Below are positions 63,430 through 64,000 of a stretch of 64,000 nt of DNA, piece after piece. The stretch's first letter is position 1. Each line of letters starts with the position of its first letter. Source of the DNA: Rhizobium sp. 18065 (GTDB lineage Bacteria > Pseudomonadota > Alphaproteobacteria > Rhizobiales > Rhizobiaceae); assembly GCF_902706095.1 (NCBI RefSeq), contig NZ_CACSJP010000003.1:496001-560000 (forward strand), given 5' to 3'. The notes beneath the pieces were generated by a model. It was not told the origin of the DNA, did not search any database, and saw nothing but the letters and a program-made list of their open reading frames with translations. Made by a program: the position numbers and the translations under genes.

Positions 63430-63823
63430 GGCTCATGCTCCCCCCGGCTCGACATCGCGGCGCAAGGCGTATTTGCAGGCCCATGGTCGACCATGATGCG
63501 GAGTTCGTGCAGTAGGATACCGTAACATACGGGACGCGTGAGGTTCGAACGACACGGGAAAAGCGGGCATCCTCATCCAGGAACTGTCCTGGCTCCCGCC
63601 CGGCGTACATATCGATATGCCGTCCGAGCAGCTGCACCTTGCGCGGTTGAAGGCGAAAAGCCTGCCGAAACAGCGGTTTTTGTTGGCCCAGCCTGCCGCG
63701 ACGTCGGCCGCAGCAGCCCGTAACCTACCAGATGTTACGGGCAAGCTGCTGGCTGTTGGAATAGGTTTTCCTTCGGATCTGCTGCCGGCTGCCACGGACT
63801 GCTCGACAAGGGAGCATGCGACA
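63430..63823. other. Intergenic region between the small gene and the lipoprotein gene
   Basis: About 0.4 kb with no supported gene. The - strand frame at 63433-63996 runs across the start of the lipoprotein gene and looks like its shadow. The region carries the promoters of the two divergent genes. Confidence 0.45.
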
Positions 63824-64000
63824 TTGCTGAGAACACCGTATTCGATCGCGCAGCAAACAGATGGCGGTTCCCCCCGCGTCGTGCAATGTCTGCTCGTCTG
63901 CGTGATGCTGGCGGTTCTTATGGGATGTGGCGGTCGTCCAAAGAATGTCCTCACCCCGGTTGCTGACAGCGTCCCCGAAACCAAGCGCGTCGACATGCTG
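63824..64000 (+). CDS. Lipoprotein, N-terminal part of an alpha/beta-hydrolase-like protein (cut by the window edge)
   Basis: A 59-codon fragment open to the right edge. TTG 63824 is preceded by AAGGGAG about 9 bases before. An in-frame GTG (63881) and ATG (63905) are alternatives without such a site. The start MLRTPYSIAQQ is followed by a hydrophobic segment (VVQCLLVCVMLAVLMGC) ending in a lipobox with the lipidated cysteine. The visible mature start, GGRPKNVLTPVADSVPETKR then VDML, resembles rhizobial lipoprotein hydrolases with the DUF900-type fold. That identification needs the missing sequence. Confidence 0.6.
   Translation, partial: MLRTPYSIAQQTDGGSPRVVQCLLVCVMLAVLMGCGGRPKNVLTPVADSVPETKRVDML

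Noticed and set aside
63433..63996. 187-codon - strand frame at the right edge
   Set aside because: It overlaps the lipoprotein start antisense and has no ribosome binding site or recognisable domain.

Overview
The window looks like accessory, transporter-rich DNA from an alphaproteobacterium of the Rhizobium/Agrobacterium/Ensifer type. The reasons are high GC with strongly GC-ending codons, six operons built around periplasmic-binding-protein ABC importers (CUT1 and CUT2 sugar, polar amino acid and peptide types), many local regulators (AraC, SorC, ROK, two GntR, LysR), and a cobalamin riboswitch in front of a cbiMNQO cobalt importer. This placement is inferred from gene families and style, not from a database match. 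I see no rRNA, tRNA, CRISPR array, intact insertion sequence, phage module or replication genes.

Layout. 0.3-6.5 kb: an AraC regulator diverges from a CUT1 sugar importer that carries a zinc polyol dehydrogenase. 6.5-7.3 kb: a gene-poor gap with a perfect 13-bp inverted repeat and a candidate operator. 7.3-18.7 kb: a long + strand operon with a CUT2 importer, SorC regulator, aldo/keto reductase, GlpD-like flavin dehydrogenase, class I aldolase, FGGY kinase and GMC oxidoreductase. It reads as a complete uptake-phosphorylation-oxidation-cleavage route for a polyol or rare sugar. 18.9-23.7 kb: a - strand operon of ROK regulator, single-domain CUT2 ATPase, binding protein, permease and SDR. 23.9-30.5 kb: a sugar-acid locus with an AraD1-type FAH protein, a polar-amino-acid-type importer, a UxaA/GarD-type dehydratase and a GntR regulator. 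31.0-33.8 kb: cbiMNQO under a B12 riboswitch. 34.2-41.6 kb: a second polar-amino-acid-type importer followed by M20 amidohydrolase, LysR, PLP C-S lyase and amidase. 41.7-46.3 kb: envelope and stress genes (lipoprotein, large MscS channel, cold-shock protein, lytic transglycosylase). 46.6-55.3 kb: GntR, peptide importer, cytoplasmic gamma-glutamyltransferase and DUF1028 protein. 55.7-58.3 kb: a two-subunit molybdenum hydroxylase. 58.9-60.7 kb: a membrane-anchored TPR signalling protein. 60.9-63.0 kb: a DUF2955/HlyD efflux pair. The right edge cuts a lipoprotein hydrolase gene.

Two patterns cut across the operons. First, in five of the six importer operons a perfect or near-perfect hairpin lies just 3' of the binding-protein gene, separating it from the next gene; this should raise binding-protein expression over the membrane parts. 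Second, the 34-41 kb and 46-55 kb loci together encode amide hydrolysis, C-S lysis, gamma-glutamyl hydrolysis and peptide import, which would suit scavenging of conjugated amino acids or gamma-glutamyl/cysteine conjugates. That joint role is a hypothesis.
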